Assembly: GCA_902567635.1 (NCBI GenBank)
Contig: CACFNV010000006.1
Coordinates: 1-49,142 of the forward strand
Source of the DNA: an uncultured Alphaproteobacteria bacterium
GTDB taxonomy: Bacteria; Pseudomonadota; Alphaproteobacteria; Rhodobacterales; Rhodobacteraceae
Reading direction: 5' to 3'
DNA: 49,142 bases
The position numbers and the translations under genes were made by a program. Each line of letters begins with the position of its first letter. The first letter of the stretch is position 1. The notes below the pieces were generated by a model, which saw only the letters and a program-made list of their open reading frames with translations, was not told where the DNA came from and did no database searches. This document shows, piece by piece, positions 1 to 8,321 of the stretch.

Positions 1-613
1 TTCTCTCATTTAAAGAGAATCCACCCTCAGGTCCAATAAAAATTCCCACTTTACCAAAATCAAGTAGGTTCAAAGTATTTTGTATATTCTCAAATTCAAG
101 AGTTTCATCACAAAATAATATTTTCCTATTATAAGGAAAATTGTTCAAGACGTTCTGAAAGGTATTGAGAGTTTGAATTTCAGGAACAAAATTTCCGCCA
201 CATTGCTCTACCGCTTCAATTATATGTTTCTTTAAACGCTCAATTGAAATTCTCTTTGTCTGAGTATTTTGGCTAACAATTGGCAAAAATTTGCGAACTC
301 CCAATTCTGTACATTTTTCTACTAGAAAATCAGTCCTTTGCTTTTTTAAGGGACAAAAAACTATCCACACGTCGCCCGGTACTTCTAAATTTCTTTTTTT
401 TTGAAGAATTTTTATTCTTGCGCTTTTCCTATCTAAGTACAAAATTTCAGACAGATACTCTCCTGAAGTACCATCAAACAGAGTGATTTTCATACCTATT
501 TTGCAGCGCATCACATCCCTTAAATAGTGAGTCTGCTCTTTTTTTAAGAAGACTTCTTTTGTATTATTTAAACTATCTTCACAAAAGAGCCTTATCCTAA
601 TAGTATCGTCCAT
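1..613 (-). CDS. rsmE: 16S rRNA (uracil-1498-N3)-methyltransferase RsmE, 3'-truncated by the window
   Basis: An open frame runs on the minus strand from an ATG at 613 to the window edge without a stop, giving 204 codons of a protein usually about 240-250 residues long. The N-terminus (MDDTIRIRLFCEDS) followed by QTHYLRDVMRCKIG fits the RsmE PUA-like domain. The SPOUT-domain motif GPEGGF with SLNER lies at the truncated end; in this family it belongs to the SAM-binding trefoil knot. RsmE methylates N3 of U1498 in 16S rRNA. It diverges from ubiA with only 27 bp between start codons, so the promoters of both genes must extend into coding sequence. The C-terminal part is outside the window. Confidence 0.9.
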   Translation of the reverse strand, partial: MDDTIRIRLFCEDSLNNTKEVFLKKEQTHYLRDVMRCKIGMKITLFDGTSGEYLSEILYLDRKSARIKILQKKRNLEVPGDVWIVFCPLKKQRTDFLVEKCTELGVRKFLPIVSQNTQTKRISIERLKKHIIEAVEQCGGNFVPEIQTLNTFQNVLNNFPYNRKILFCDETLEFENIQNTLNLLDFGKVGIFIGPEGGFSLNER

Positions 614-640
614 ACAATTAGTTACCACGAAAAAAAAATA

Positions 641-1609
641 ATGCACAAAATTTTTGATGATAAACTTGTGGACGCCAATTTTAACAACTGGGTAGATAAA
701 TACGCTCATTGGAGGGTTAGACCTTACTTAAAGTTGAGCAGATTTGATCGACCGATTGGAGCTTGGCTATTAATCATTCCTTGTTGGTGGGGACTCCTAC
801 TGTCAACAAATAGTCATTTCGTATCTTTTGATCAACGCACTATATATATTGCAACGGCTTGTTATTTGGGAGGCATATTAATGCGAGGAGCTGGCTGCAC
901 TTGGAATGACATAACCGATTCTGAATTAGATGCTAAAGTTACCAGAACAAAAAATAGGCCGATAGCCTCAGGACAACTCTCTAAAAAGCAAGCTTTTGTC
1001 TGGTTAATAATCCAGTGTTTACTTGCCTTTGGAATATTAATCACTCTAAATAAATTAGCAATTTTTCTAGGGTTCTTATCGATTTTAACCGTTTTAGCTT
1101 ATCCTTTTGCGAAACGATTTACTTACTGGCCTCAATTTTTCTTGGGAATTTCATTCAATTGGGGAATACTCCTAGCATTTGCAGCCAGCAGTAACAGCTT
1201 AACTATTCATGCTTTTAGTCTCTATATTTCCGGAATTTTTTGGACAATTTTTTATGACACCATATACTCATTACAAGATATTGAAGATGACAAAAATGTA
1301 GGCATAAAATCAACCGCCATCCTTTTTGGAAGCAAAACAAAAATTATTTTGATTTCCTTCCTTTTATTAATAATAGGCATAATGTCTTTTGTATTTTTTA
1401 GTATTGCTGGTCACGATACCGTACATTTTATTATTCTAGAATGTGGTGTCTTAGCTTTTTCTATTTGTCTTTTAATTCAATTAATTACTTTCGATGAGAA
1501 TGATCCTAAAAGTTGCCTAAGAGCCTTTAAAGCTAACAAACAAGCAGGCTTAATCTTGGCGTCTTTTTTAGCTATAGGAACAATTTATATTAAGTTTTAT
1601 GTTCAATAA
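641..1609 (+). CDS. ubiA: 4-hydroxybenzoate polyprenyltransferase UbiA
   Basis: This is an integral-membrane prenyltransferase that attaches the polyprenyl tail to 4-hydroxybenzoate in ubiquinone synthesis. At 322 aa it has normal length. Both Mg-diphosphate motifs are present: NDITDSELD starting at about residue 89, and DTIYSLQDIEDD at about residue 206. They are separated and flanked by roughly eight or nine hydrophobic segments. The N-terminal LSRFDRPIGAWLLIIPCWWG is typical of alphaproteobacterial UbiA and supports the ATG at 641, although no clear ribosome binding site is visible. Its 3' end overlaps or abuts the OmpA-like gene downstream, suggesting co-transcription. Confidence 0.93.
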   Translation: MHKIFDDKLVDANFNNWVDKYAHWRVRPYLKLSRFDRPIGAWLLIIPCWWGLLLSTNSHFVSFDQRTIYIATACYLGGILMRGAGCTWNDITDSELDAKVTRTKNRPIASGQLSKKQAFVWLIIQCLLAFGILITLNKLAIFLGFLSILTVLAYPFAKRFTYWPQFFLGISFNWGILLAFAASSNSLTIHAFSLYISGIFWTIFYDTIYSLQDIEDDKNVGIKSTAILFGSKTKIILISFLLLIIGIMSFVFFSIAGHDTVHFIILECGVLAFSICLLIQLITFDENDPKSCLRAFKANKQAGLILASFLAIGTIYIKFYVQ

Positions 1610-1619
1610 AAATAAATTC

Positions 1620-3092
1620 ATGTTTGAGTATCTTCTTTATATAGTGCTCGTTTTAATTTGCTGTTGGTTTGGTTCTATATTAATCGAAAAAAAAAGTGAT
1701 AAACTTATAAAACAGTCAATTTACAATTCTTTATTCCAAATTTCGCAAGATTGGCCTCATATAAAAGTTAAGGGGCTAAGCGTTACAATAGAAGGAAATG
1801 CTCCCTCAAAATATGACAGCTTAAAAATAATCAGGTACCTTAAAAATAACTACCCATTTCTTAAGTTTGAGAATAAAACAACACATAGCAAAGAGGTTTC
1901 ATTTTTCGATAAAATTTCATTAATTAAAGTATTTAAAGAAAATAAAAATATCTTTCTGATAGGTTATTTCCCGGAGGAGGGAATAAAGGTGTTAAATAAA
2001 TTTTTGAATAATAAAGACCTTAAAATAAAGAATTTAATTTTGGAAAATGAGGAGGCTTTCGATCAACCACTTAAAAATGCTACCGAACTGTTGCAAAAAA
2101 TTATTTTCATGAATGGGATTGTTACTGCTGAGGTAACTAGAAAGTTGCTACTTATAAGAATGTCCCAACAGGAGAAACAAGATAAAAAACGCTTAAACTT
2201 AAAAATAGACGAGTATAAAAAAAAGACCTCCTTTCCAAAAATAGAAATCGAGTATCTCAATAAGGTTCCGGCAAGCTCAAAGAAAGAAGAAACGTCTCTG
2301 ATAACAAACAATAATACTCTAACAACAAAGTTTCCGGTAAAGGAAAAAGTCTATCTAGTTCTAGAAAAGAAAAATGGCACTCTTGAATTGAAAGGAGCAC
2401 TCCCAGAAATTATCAAAACAAATTTAATAAGTTTTGTTGCTAAAAAATATCCCTCTCTAAAAATTTTAGATAATTTAACAGCTTCAAATAATAATAATGT
2501 TTTAATGACCAATGCTTTTATAAAATCCACAAATCTAGTTAATATTATGGTTCAGTTTAAATTAACTCTAAGTACAAACAAGCTTCAGATATTCGGAACT
2601 ACTAAAAATGAAGTAGAAGCTAAAAAAATTATCGACTCTTTAATAACAGAATCAATGCTCGAAAACAAAGATAATTTGGTTAAAATTGCAAAGTTAATGG
2701 ATACAAATACATATGCAGCGGATAAGAAAATAGAATGTCAAAAGATTACGCGTGGGATAAATTCTAGTGGTTCTATATCCTTCAAGGAAGGATCTTTCAA
2801 ACTGACTGACAAGCAACTTGGTTACGTTAAGTCTTTATCAAAAAAACTAAAAAAGTGTTTGATATTTGGTCCATCAATAATCGGATATGGTGATATATTG
2901 TTATCACAAAAACATTCAAGGGAATTAGGTTTAGCCAGAGCATCAAGCGTTTATTTAAAAATGCTAGAAACTGACTCATTCATAGGAAAATTAAATATTT
3001 TAGGTGAAACTGCCAAGAATATATTTAAAATGGAGCACAACCAACAAAGTAATAAAAAAATACCTAGTATAGAAATAAGGTTTAGTGAATAA
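1620..3092 (+). CDS. Inner-membrane-anchored OmpA-like protein
   Basis: This is a protein of about 490 aa with a single N-terminal hydrophobic segment (FEYLLYIVLVLICCWFGSIL) and a long, Lys/Asn-rich periplasmic part. The middle contains repeated beta-alpha units such as VTIEGNAPSKYDSLKIIRYL and LELKGALPEIIKTNLISF that resemble divergent BON-type folds. The C-terminal ~110 residues resemble an OmpA peptidoglycan-binding domain: ISFKEGSFKLTD, then GYGD in place of the usual GHTD, then LGLARASSVYLKML. It probably tethers the envelope to peptidoglycan, which is an inference from the fold. The ATG at 1620 lies 10 nt after the ubiA stop; an in-frame ATG at 1599 would overlap ubiA. The stop overlaps the next gene (TAATG). 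Confidence 0.62.
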   Translation: MFEYLLYIVLVLICCWFGSILIEKKSDKLIKQSIYNSLFQISQDWPHIKVKGLSVTIEGNAPSKYDSLKIIRYLKNNYPFLKFENKTTHSKEVSFFDKISLIKVFKENKNIFLIGYFPEEGIKVLNKFLNNKDLKIKNLILENEEAFDQPLKNATELLQKIIFMNGIVTAEVTRKLLLIRMSQQEKQDKKRLNLKIDEYKKKTSFPKIEIEYLNKVPASSKKEETSLITNNNTLTTKFPVKEKVYLVLEKKNGTLELKGALPEIIKTNLISFVAKKYPSLKILDNLTASNNNNVLMTNAFIKSTNLVNIMVQFKLTLSTNKLQIFGTTKNEVEAKKIIDSLITESMLENKDNLVKIAKLMDTNTYAADKKIECQKITRGINSSGSISFKEGSFKLTDKQLGYVKSLSKKLKKCLIFGPSIIGYGDILLSQKHSRELGLARASSVYLKMLETDSFIGKLNILGETAKNIFKMEHNQQSNKKIPSIEIRFSE

Positions 3093-3379
3093 TGCTTGGA
3101 ACTGAATTTCAATTAATAATTTTTGCTTCGCTGTTAATATGCTTTGTTTCAGGCTGGGCTTTTGGCTATTTCATAGATAGGAGATACCTAAAGAGTAAAA
3201 TGCTAAAAAAAGATGTTTTGAAGGAATATACACTAATAAAAAAAGAAAGAGATACTCTGGTGAAGGAAATAATAAAAACTAAAGAGCACCTTTTGAAGAG
3301 AGAAACTCAGCTGACGGAAGAAATCAAGATCATGAAGGACGGTCTAAAATTACTTCGAAAAAAAAATATCATTTCTTAA
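3092..3379 (+). CDS. Small membrane protein with C-terminal coiled coil
   Basis: This 95-aa protein is translationally coupled to the OmpA-like gene, because the A of its ATG is the last base of the upstream stop (TAATG). Residues ~5-27 form one transmembrane segment containing small residues (LLICFVSGWAFGYF). The rest is strongly charged, with heptad-like Lys/Glu/Leu spacing (KKERDTLVKEIIKTKEHLLK) that predicts a coiled coil. I do not recognise a named family. The context suggests a partner or accessory of the OmpA-like protein. It ends 13 bp from the convergent moaE stop. Confidence 0.6.
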   Translation: MLGTEFQLIIFASLLICFVSGWAFGYFIDRRYLKSKMLKKDVLKEYTLIKKERDTLVKEIIKTKEHLLKRETQLTEEIKIMKDGLKLLRKKNIIS

Positions 3380-3392
3380 AATACCTTTTTCT

Positions 3393-3818
3393 TTAATTAT
3401 TTTCTAGCCAAATTTCTTCATTTCCTGAAATTTCCTTTTTCCAGAATGGAACATTAGTTTTTAAAAGGTTCATAATATACATTGAAGCTTCATAAGCATT
3501 ATTCCTGTGAGCAGAAGAGGTGATTAACAAAACGATATTGTCATCAGGTTTAAGTTTGCCATAACGATGCTTTACTACAATACAGTCGAGTTTCCACTGT
3601 TTCAAAGACTGATTACATATTTGTGTAATCTCTTTTCTTGCCATCTCAGAGAAAGACTCAATCTTTAAAAAATCTAAATTTCCTTGTTTATTTTGTCTAA
3701 CCTTTCCCACAAATAAAACAGCAGCACCGCTTTCCGACGAAAGACCTTTTATTTTATCTAACTCCTCTGAAACATTGAAGTCTTTCTCTTCAACCGATAC
3801 AAATACTTTTCCAACCAT
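3393..3818 (-). CDS. moaE: Molybdopterin synthase catalytic subunit MoaE
   Basis: MoaE is the large subunit of molybdopterin synthase. It transfers sulfur from the MoaD C-terminal thiocarboxylate to precursor Z (cPMP). The 141-aa length is normal. Recognisable family features are AAVLFVGKVRQ, the conserved IVVKHRYGKLKPDD, AHRNNAYEASMYIMN and the active-site lysine segment VPFWKKE near the C-terminus. It lies 8 bp downstream of moaD and is the last gene of the minus-strand S49 peptidase-SDR-uvrC-pgsA-moaD-moaE unit. The start ATG is at 3818. Confidence 0.93.
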   Translation of the reverse strand: MVGKVFVSVEEKDFNVSEELDKIKGLSSESGAAVLFVGKVRQNKQGNLDFLKIESFSEMARKEITQICNQSLKQWKLDCIVVKHRYGKLKPDDNIVLLITSSAHRNNAYEASMYIMNLLKTNVPFWKKEISGNEEIWLENN

Positions 3819-3826
3819 CTAAATTA

Positions 3827-4084
3827 TTATCCCCCTGTCATAGGAGGGAAAAAAGCGATTTCTTTCGCTCCATTAATTGAAGAGTCAAGGTCTGTTAAAA
3901 GTTTTTGATCTACTGCAAAACAAATTTTAAAATCTTTTCCCTTTAATACTTCGTATTCACTACTGATAGCCTGAAGTTCTTCTATTAAGTCTCTGACTAT
4001 TTCAGATTTTATATAAATTTCTTCTGATGACTTACCTATTACTTCCCTTATTCTTGAGAAATATATAATTTTTACTTTAATCAT
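3827..4084 (-). CDS. moaD: Molybdopterin synthase sulfur carrier MoaD
   Basis: This is an 85-aa ubiquitin-like sulfur carrier that works with MoaE in molybdopterin synthesis. It has the beta-grasp pattern (MIKVKIIYFSRIREVIGKS at the N-terminus) and the obligatory C-terminal Gly-Gly (FFPPMTGG), the site of adenylation and thiocarboxylation. The start codon overlaps the end of pgsA by 8 bp, and no Shine-Dalgarno is visible. Translation is therefore probably coupled to termination of pgsA. Confidence 0.92.
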   Translation of the reverse strand: MIKVKIIYFSRIREVIGKSSEEIYIKSEIVRDLIEELQAISSEYEVLKGKDFKICFAVDQKLLTDLDSSINGAKEIAFFPPMTGG

Positions 4085-4649
4085 TTTGAACTAAAAATAA
4101 TGCACTTTTAATATATCCAATGCCAGTATACCAAGTAATCAAAAAGGTAAGAACACAAAATAAGTATATTACAATTTTAACAAGATCATCAGTGAAATTG
4201 TATACCTGATCTAAAAATAAAATTATTATCAGAACACTTTGATTAAAAGTTTTCCATTTGGCCAACATTGTTACTCTCAACTCTTTACCTTTTGGTCCTA
4301 AAAATTCTCTTAGTCCAGAAACTAATATTTCTCTACTGATAATGAGTATTAATATAATACATATCAATAAATCATCTGCACTATTGAGATAGATTCCCAA
4401 AAAAAAGCATAACAATAATAGGATTATCATTTTGTCCGCAATAGGGTCAAAAACCTTTCCAAAATTACTTACATTATTAAATTTTCTGGCAAGATAACCA
4501 TCAAAAAAGTCTGTCGCGATAATTACAATAAACACAAACATGCCAAGAAACTTGGCTGAATCTGTTTTGTCTACAATCAAGTAAATTATCAAAGCAGGCG
4601 CTAAAATGAGTCTAAGGAAAGTCAGTATGTTTGGAAGATGTACATGCAT
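4077..4649 (-). CDS. pgsA: CDP-diacylglycerol--glycerol-3-phosphate 3-phosphatidyltransferase
   Basis: This integral-membrane CDP-alcohol phosphatidyltransferase makes phosphatidylglycerol phosphate, the committed step to PG and cardiolipin. At 190 aa it is of normal size. The family signature (D-x2-D-G-x2-A-R-x8-G-x3-D-x3-D) is complete: DFFDGYLARKF followed by GKVFDPIADK. The N-terminal LPNILTFLRLILAPALI is typical of PgsA. Several transmembrane segments follow. A purine-rich site (AAGGGAAG) precedes the ATG at 4649. The position between uvrC and moaD is a common order in alphaproteobacteria. Confidence 0.93.
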   Translation of the reverse strand: MHVHLPNILTFLRLILAPALIIYLIVDKTDSAKFLGMFVFIVIIATDFFDGYLARKFNNVSNFGKVFDPIADKMIILLLLCFFLGIYLNSADDLLICIILILIISREILVSGLREFLGPKGKELRVTMLAKWKTFNQSVLIIILFLDQVYNFTDDLVKIVIYLFCVLTFLITWYTGIGYIKSALFLVQND

Positions 4650-4664
4650 GGTAACTTCCCTTTA

Positions 4665-6521
4665 TCACGAATTAAAATGATTTAAAATGATTTCCGCAGA
4701 AGACTTTGAAATACCTTTAACCATCAACAAATCCTTCACACTAGACTTAGCTATTTCCCTAATTGAACCAAAATGCTGTAAAAGTTCTTTTTTCTTTTTT
4801 GGTCCAATACCAAAGACATTATCAAGTTCACTTTTATTTATGGAGGAAGATCTTTTTTTTCTGTGAGTACCAATTGCAAACCTATGGGCCTCATCTCGAA
4901 TTCTTTGAAAGAAAAAAAGAATGGAACTATTTTTAGGGAAACTAATGACTCTTTCTCTAAAATAAAACTCCTCATTACCTGAATTCCTTTTAATACCTTT
5001 AGCAATAGAAATTATAGGGATTTTGCTAAGGTCCAGCTGATTTAATACCTCTTCAGCAATATTCAATTGATTTTTACCACCATCTATTACTATTAGATCA
5101 GGTAAATTTTCTGGGTTCTCAAGAGATAGTTCTACCGTTTTATTAAACCTCCTTTGCAAAACATGTTTCATAATTCCCAAATCGTCTCCAGAGTTTATAT
5201 TTTCATCTCGAAGATTGAATTTACGATATTCAGACTTTCGATATCCATTTTGATCCAATGAAACCAAACATCCCACCGGAAATTTTCCTTGAATATGGGA
5301 GTTATCATAGACTTCTATTTTTTCAATTTTTTTATTCAATCCCAGTTGTTTCTCTATTTCTACAAAAAGAGATTTCTGAGATGCAGCCAATGCTAACTTT
5401 CTTTCCAAAGCTTCTTTTGCATTTGCTTCAACTGTTCTTATTAAATCTTTAGACCTTCCTCTCTCTGGGCATTTGATCTCAACTAGACCTTTCTTTTTTT
5501 CACTTAGAAATTTTTGGATTAGTTTTTTGTGCCTTAAAGATATTGATACAAGAATTTGCTTAGCAGGCACTTTGTTGCCGTAAAATTGAGCGAGAAAATG
5601 CTCTATAATTTCTGTTTCATCTGCCCCGTTACCCGTTCTTGGAAAGAAAGCATGATTTCCTCTATTCTCGTATGACCTTATAAAAAATACCTGAATACAA
5701 GTATCATTTCCTATCTTACATATCCCAATTACATCGGCGTCTTTCAAATTCAAATTATTAATATTTTGGCTGGATTGTATCTTCGCTATCAACTCTATTC
5801 TATCGCGATAAAAAGCTGCCCTTTCATAATCCAAAGCTTCACTTGATTGAATCATATAATCCTTAAGATTGTCCTTAATTATTGAATGTTTTCCTCGAAG
5901 AAAATTTTCAGCCTGTTCAACCGACTTCTCATAATCAGCTTCAGAAATTTTCCCAACGCAAGGAGCTGAACATTTTTGAATAAAATGTAACAAGCATGCC
6001 CTTGTACGACCATAGAAGATACTGTCTCTACAATTTCTAATTTGAAAAATTTTTTGAATATAGTTGACAGCATTATCAACTGCTGCAGATGAAGCATAAG
6101 GCCCAAAATATTTGACTCCATCGATTTTCCTACCTCTATATTTTACGATCTGCGGGAAATCTTTTTCTTTAGTTATTGCTATTTGAGGAAAACTCTTATC
6201 ATCTTTAAGTAAGACATTGTATGGTGGCTGAAATTTTTTAATTAGGTTTTGTTCGAGTAATAACGCCTCTAGTTCAGTTTCCGTTGTAACAAATACCATA
6301 TCTTTGGTTGAGGAGATCATTCTAGCTATTCGTAAAGGATGTCCTTTAATTTTTGTATAATTTGCAACCCTTTTCCTCAAGTTTTTAGCTTTGCCAACAT
6401 AAAGTACTTTCTCGTTTTCATCGAGCATTCGATAAACGCCTGGTTGGTTTGCAAGAGTTCGAACAAAAGATTGAATTATCTTTTCACCCTTTATCTGTTT
6501 CCTTAAATTAAAATCAGTCAC
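4665..6521 (-). CDS. uvrC: UvrABC system protein C (excinuclease subunit)
   Basis: UvrC is the dual-incision nuclease of nucleotide excision repair. The 618 aa comprise the N-terminal GIY-YIG domain (QPGVYRMLDENEKVLYVGKA), a UVR motif that binds UvrB (SSEALDYERAAFYRDRIELI), and the RNase-H-like C-terminal nuclease (EVYDNSHIQGKFPVGCLVS, IVIDGGKNQLN, IRDEAHRFA). Tandem helix-hairpin-helix motifs (LDNVFGIGPKKKKELLQHFG, VKGISKSSAEIIL) close the protein. The apparent start is GTG at 6521. A GAGGAAAG tract lies about 16 nt upstream, further than is ideal, so the exact start is less certain than the gene. Confidence 0.95.
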   Translation of the reverse strand: MTDFNLRKQIKGEKIIQSFVRTLANQPGVYRMLDENEKVLYVGKAKNLRKRVANYTKIKGHPLRIARMISSTKDMVFVTTETELEALLLEQNLIKKFQPPYNVLLKDDKSFPQIAITKEKDFPQIVKYRGRKIDGVKYFGPYASSAAVDNAVNYIQKIFQIRNCRDSIFYGRTRACLLHFIQKCSAPCVGKISEADYEKSVEQAENFLRGKHSIIKDNLKDYMIQSSEALDYERAAFYRDRIELIAKIQSSQNINNLNLKDADVIGICKIGNDTCIQVFFIRSYENRGNHAFFPRTGNGADETEIIEHFLAQFYGNKVPAKQILVSISLRHKKLIQKFLSEKKKGLVEIKCPERGRSKDLIRTVEANAKEALERKLALAASQKSLFVEIEKQLGLNKKIEKIEVYDNSHIQGKFPVGCLVSLDQNGYRKSEYRKFNLRDENINSGDDLGIMKHVLQRRFNKTVELSLENPENLPDLIVIDGGKNQLNIAEEVLNQLDLSKIPIISIAKGIKRNSGNEEFYFRERVISFPKNSSILFFFQRIRDEAHRFAIGTHRKKRSSSINKSELDNVFGIGPKKKKELLQHFGSIREIAKSSVKDLLMVKGISKSSAEIILNHFNS

Positions 6522-6540
6522 TGATTTATTAACTTTCCTC

Positions 6541-7323
6541 TTAATCTAACTCGTCGGCTTGTCCAATCGTTTGCAAACTTTGACCCCCATCAACACAAAT
6601 AAGTTGTCCAGAGATACTTGGGTTATTAATAATATATCTAACGGTTTGTAAGATATCCTCTACTTCTGAACCTCTTCCTAAAGGGGTAGACTTCCTTTGC
6701 CTTACATAATTTTCTTCACTTTGAAAAGCAGCCTTCATTGTAGGACCAGGTCCAATTGCATTTACTCTTATTTTGGGAGATAACGCCTTTGCAGCTATTC
6801 GCGTAAGTGTCCAAAGACCAGTTTTTGAAAGAGTGTAAGTTGTAAAATCGGTTGTCAAGTTACGGACTCTCTGATCAATAATATTTATAATATTTGCATT
6901 ACTTTTTTTCTCTCCATTCTCAGAGATAGTCACTTCTGGGGCCTGTTCAGCAAACTTTTTGGTTAAGAAAAATGGTGCTTGAAGGTTTGATTTAAAATGG
7001 GCATCCCAGTTGTCTAATGAGGCAGTCGTTATAGTATCATACTCAAAAATAGAGGCGTTGTTAACTAACAAACTAATTTTGTTTCCAGATATCTTGATAC
7101 ATTCTTCTATAAGAGACATTACATCTTCATTAACCAGTAAATCTGCCTTAACTAAAAAAACCTTAATTTCCTTTGAACTCAATTGATCCCTTAACGCCAC
7201 AGCTTCTTCTTCGGAATTATTGTAGTGAATTATTATGTTAAACCCCATTTCGGCCAACTCTTGTGCAATAGCTTTACCTAGTCTCCGTGCTCCACCCGTG
7301 ATTAAAGCTGTTCTTTTCACCAC
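6541..7323 (-). CDS. SDR-family oxidoreductase (pteridine-reductase/FolM-like)
   Basis: This is a Rossmann-fold NAD(P)H reductase of about 260 aa. It has the cofactor motif TGGARRLGKAIA with the Arg-rich TGGARR variant seen in pteridine reductase/FolM-type enzymes. It also has LLVNNAS, the catalytic YTLSK (Tyr-x3-Lys) and RVNAIGPGPT. A strong AAGGAGG lies at 7332-7338 inside the longest possible frame. That places the real start at GTG 7323 (9 nt spacing) or TTG 7326, not at the TTG at 7341. It sits between the S49 peptidase and uvrC. Dihydropteridine reduction is plausible from the motif, but the substrate is unproven. Confidence 0.82.
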   Translation of the reverse strand: MVKRTALITGGARRLGKAIAQELAEMGFNIIIHYNNSEEEAVALRDQLSSKEIKVFLVKADLLVNEDVMSLIEECIKISGNKISLLVNNASIFEYDTITTASLDNWDAHFKSNLQAPFFLTKKFAEQAPEVTISENGEKKSNANIINIIDQRVRNLTTDFTTYTLSKTGLWTLTRIAAKALSPKIRVNAIGPGPTMKAAFQSEENYVRQRKSTPLGRGSEVEDILQTVRYIINNPSISGQLICVDGGQSLQTIGQADELD

Positions 7324-7350
7324 CAAATTTTCCTCCTTCAAAGAATAATC

Positions 7351-8163
7351 TCAAAGTCCAAATTTTGAAAAATACCTATTTTCTATAATTTTAGAAAATA
7401 CCTCGCCAATAATTGAACTGCTAAAGCGAGAAAAAATTGATTTCTTCTTATTTACGTATTTATATTTTATATCTTGTCCATATTTGCTTTCCAAAATATC
7501 TTCCATAGTTCCAATATCGTCAATTAGTCCAAGATTTTTTGCTCTTTCAGCCTCCCAAACTTCTCCGTTAAAGATTTTTTTTCCCTCTACTCTTTTGCCT
7601 CTTCTTTTAATGACAAAATTTTTAAAATTTTCAAAAATAGCTTTTTGAATCGCTTTCAATCTTTTAATATCACTCGCCTTTTCCGGTTGAAAAGGGTCGA
7701 GCATACTCTTCTCTTCTCCTGCCGTATATACTCTGCGCTCAATACCGTAACGGCTTATTAATTCAGAAAAACCAAAGCTCGCGGAAATAACTCCAATAGA
7801 TCCTATAATTGAATTCACATCAGCATAGATTTCTTCAGATGCACAAGCTAACCAATAACCTCCCGATGCCGCCACATCTTCACAAAATGCTATAACTGGT
7901 ATTTTTTTATCTCTCGACAATTTTATAATACGTGAAGCAATTAATGAAGATTGAGCCGGGGAGCCCCCGGGAGAGTTTATCTTTATAACAATGGCCTTAG
8001 CTTTTTCATATTCAAAAGCTTTCTCCATTAGCTTTTGAGTATTGGCGTCATCAATACCACCTGATCCAAACCTACTTACAGCACCAATTACGCCATCTAA
8101 TCTCACCACTACTATCAGAGGCTTTTTCTTAAACATGTTTCTTATTGCTTTTAAAAGCTTCAT
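7351..8163 (-). CDS. S49-family serine peptidase (SppA/SohB-like)
   Basis: This is a signal-peptide-peptidase-A-like protease of about 270 aa, the short single-domain form. The catalytic Ser lies in DVAASGGYW (about residue 100) and the general-base Lys in EEKSMLDPF (about residue 152), the Ser/Lys dyad of the family. INSPGGSPA and NSIIGSIGVI are further conserved segments. A hydrophobic patch (KPLIVVV) near the N-terminus could associate with the membrane. A GGAG six bases upstream selects ATG 8163 over the GTG at 8175. The family degrades signal peptides and membrane-protein fragments. It heads the minus-strand unit. Confidence 0.87.
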   Translation of the reverse strand: MKLLKAIRNMFKKKPLIVVVRLDGVIGAVSRFGSGGIDDANTQKLMEKAFEYEKAKAIVIKINSPGGSPAQSSLIASRIIKLSRDKKIPVIAFCEDVAASGGYWLACASEEIYADVNSIIGSIGVISASFGFSELISRYGIERRVYTAGEEKSMLDPFQPEKASDIKRLKAIQKAIFENFKNFVIKRRGKRVEGKKIFNGEVWEAERAKNLGLIDDIGTMEDILESKYGQDIKYKYVNKKKSIFSRFSSSIIGEVFSKIIENRYFSKFGL

Positions 8164-8321
8164 ATTTGTCTCCACAAAAAGATATTTATTCTTTGTAATT
8201 TAACGAATTATTATATATATAGTCTTTTAAATAAATTAACAGCTCTTCTGTTTCTCAAACAAAACTTAAATCACAATTCCGCTTCTTACTAACAATTAAT
8301 TTATTATAGAAAGGATTAAAA

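Noticed and set aside
280-486. 68-codon plus-strand frame
   Set aside because: It lies antisense to rsmE, whose minus-strand frame is continuous and carries the GPEGG motif.
8176-8321. 146-bp gap between the S49 peptidase and the Tas-like gene as a regulatory RNA or small gene
   Set aside because: It is AT-rich with no convincing start, ribosome site or stable hairpin. It most likely holds the two divergent promoters.
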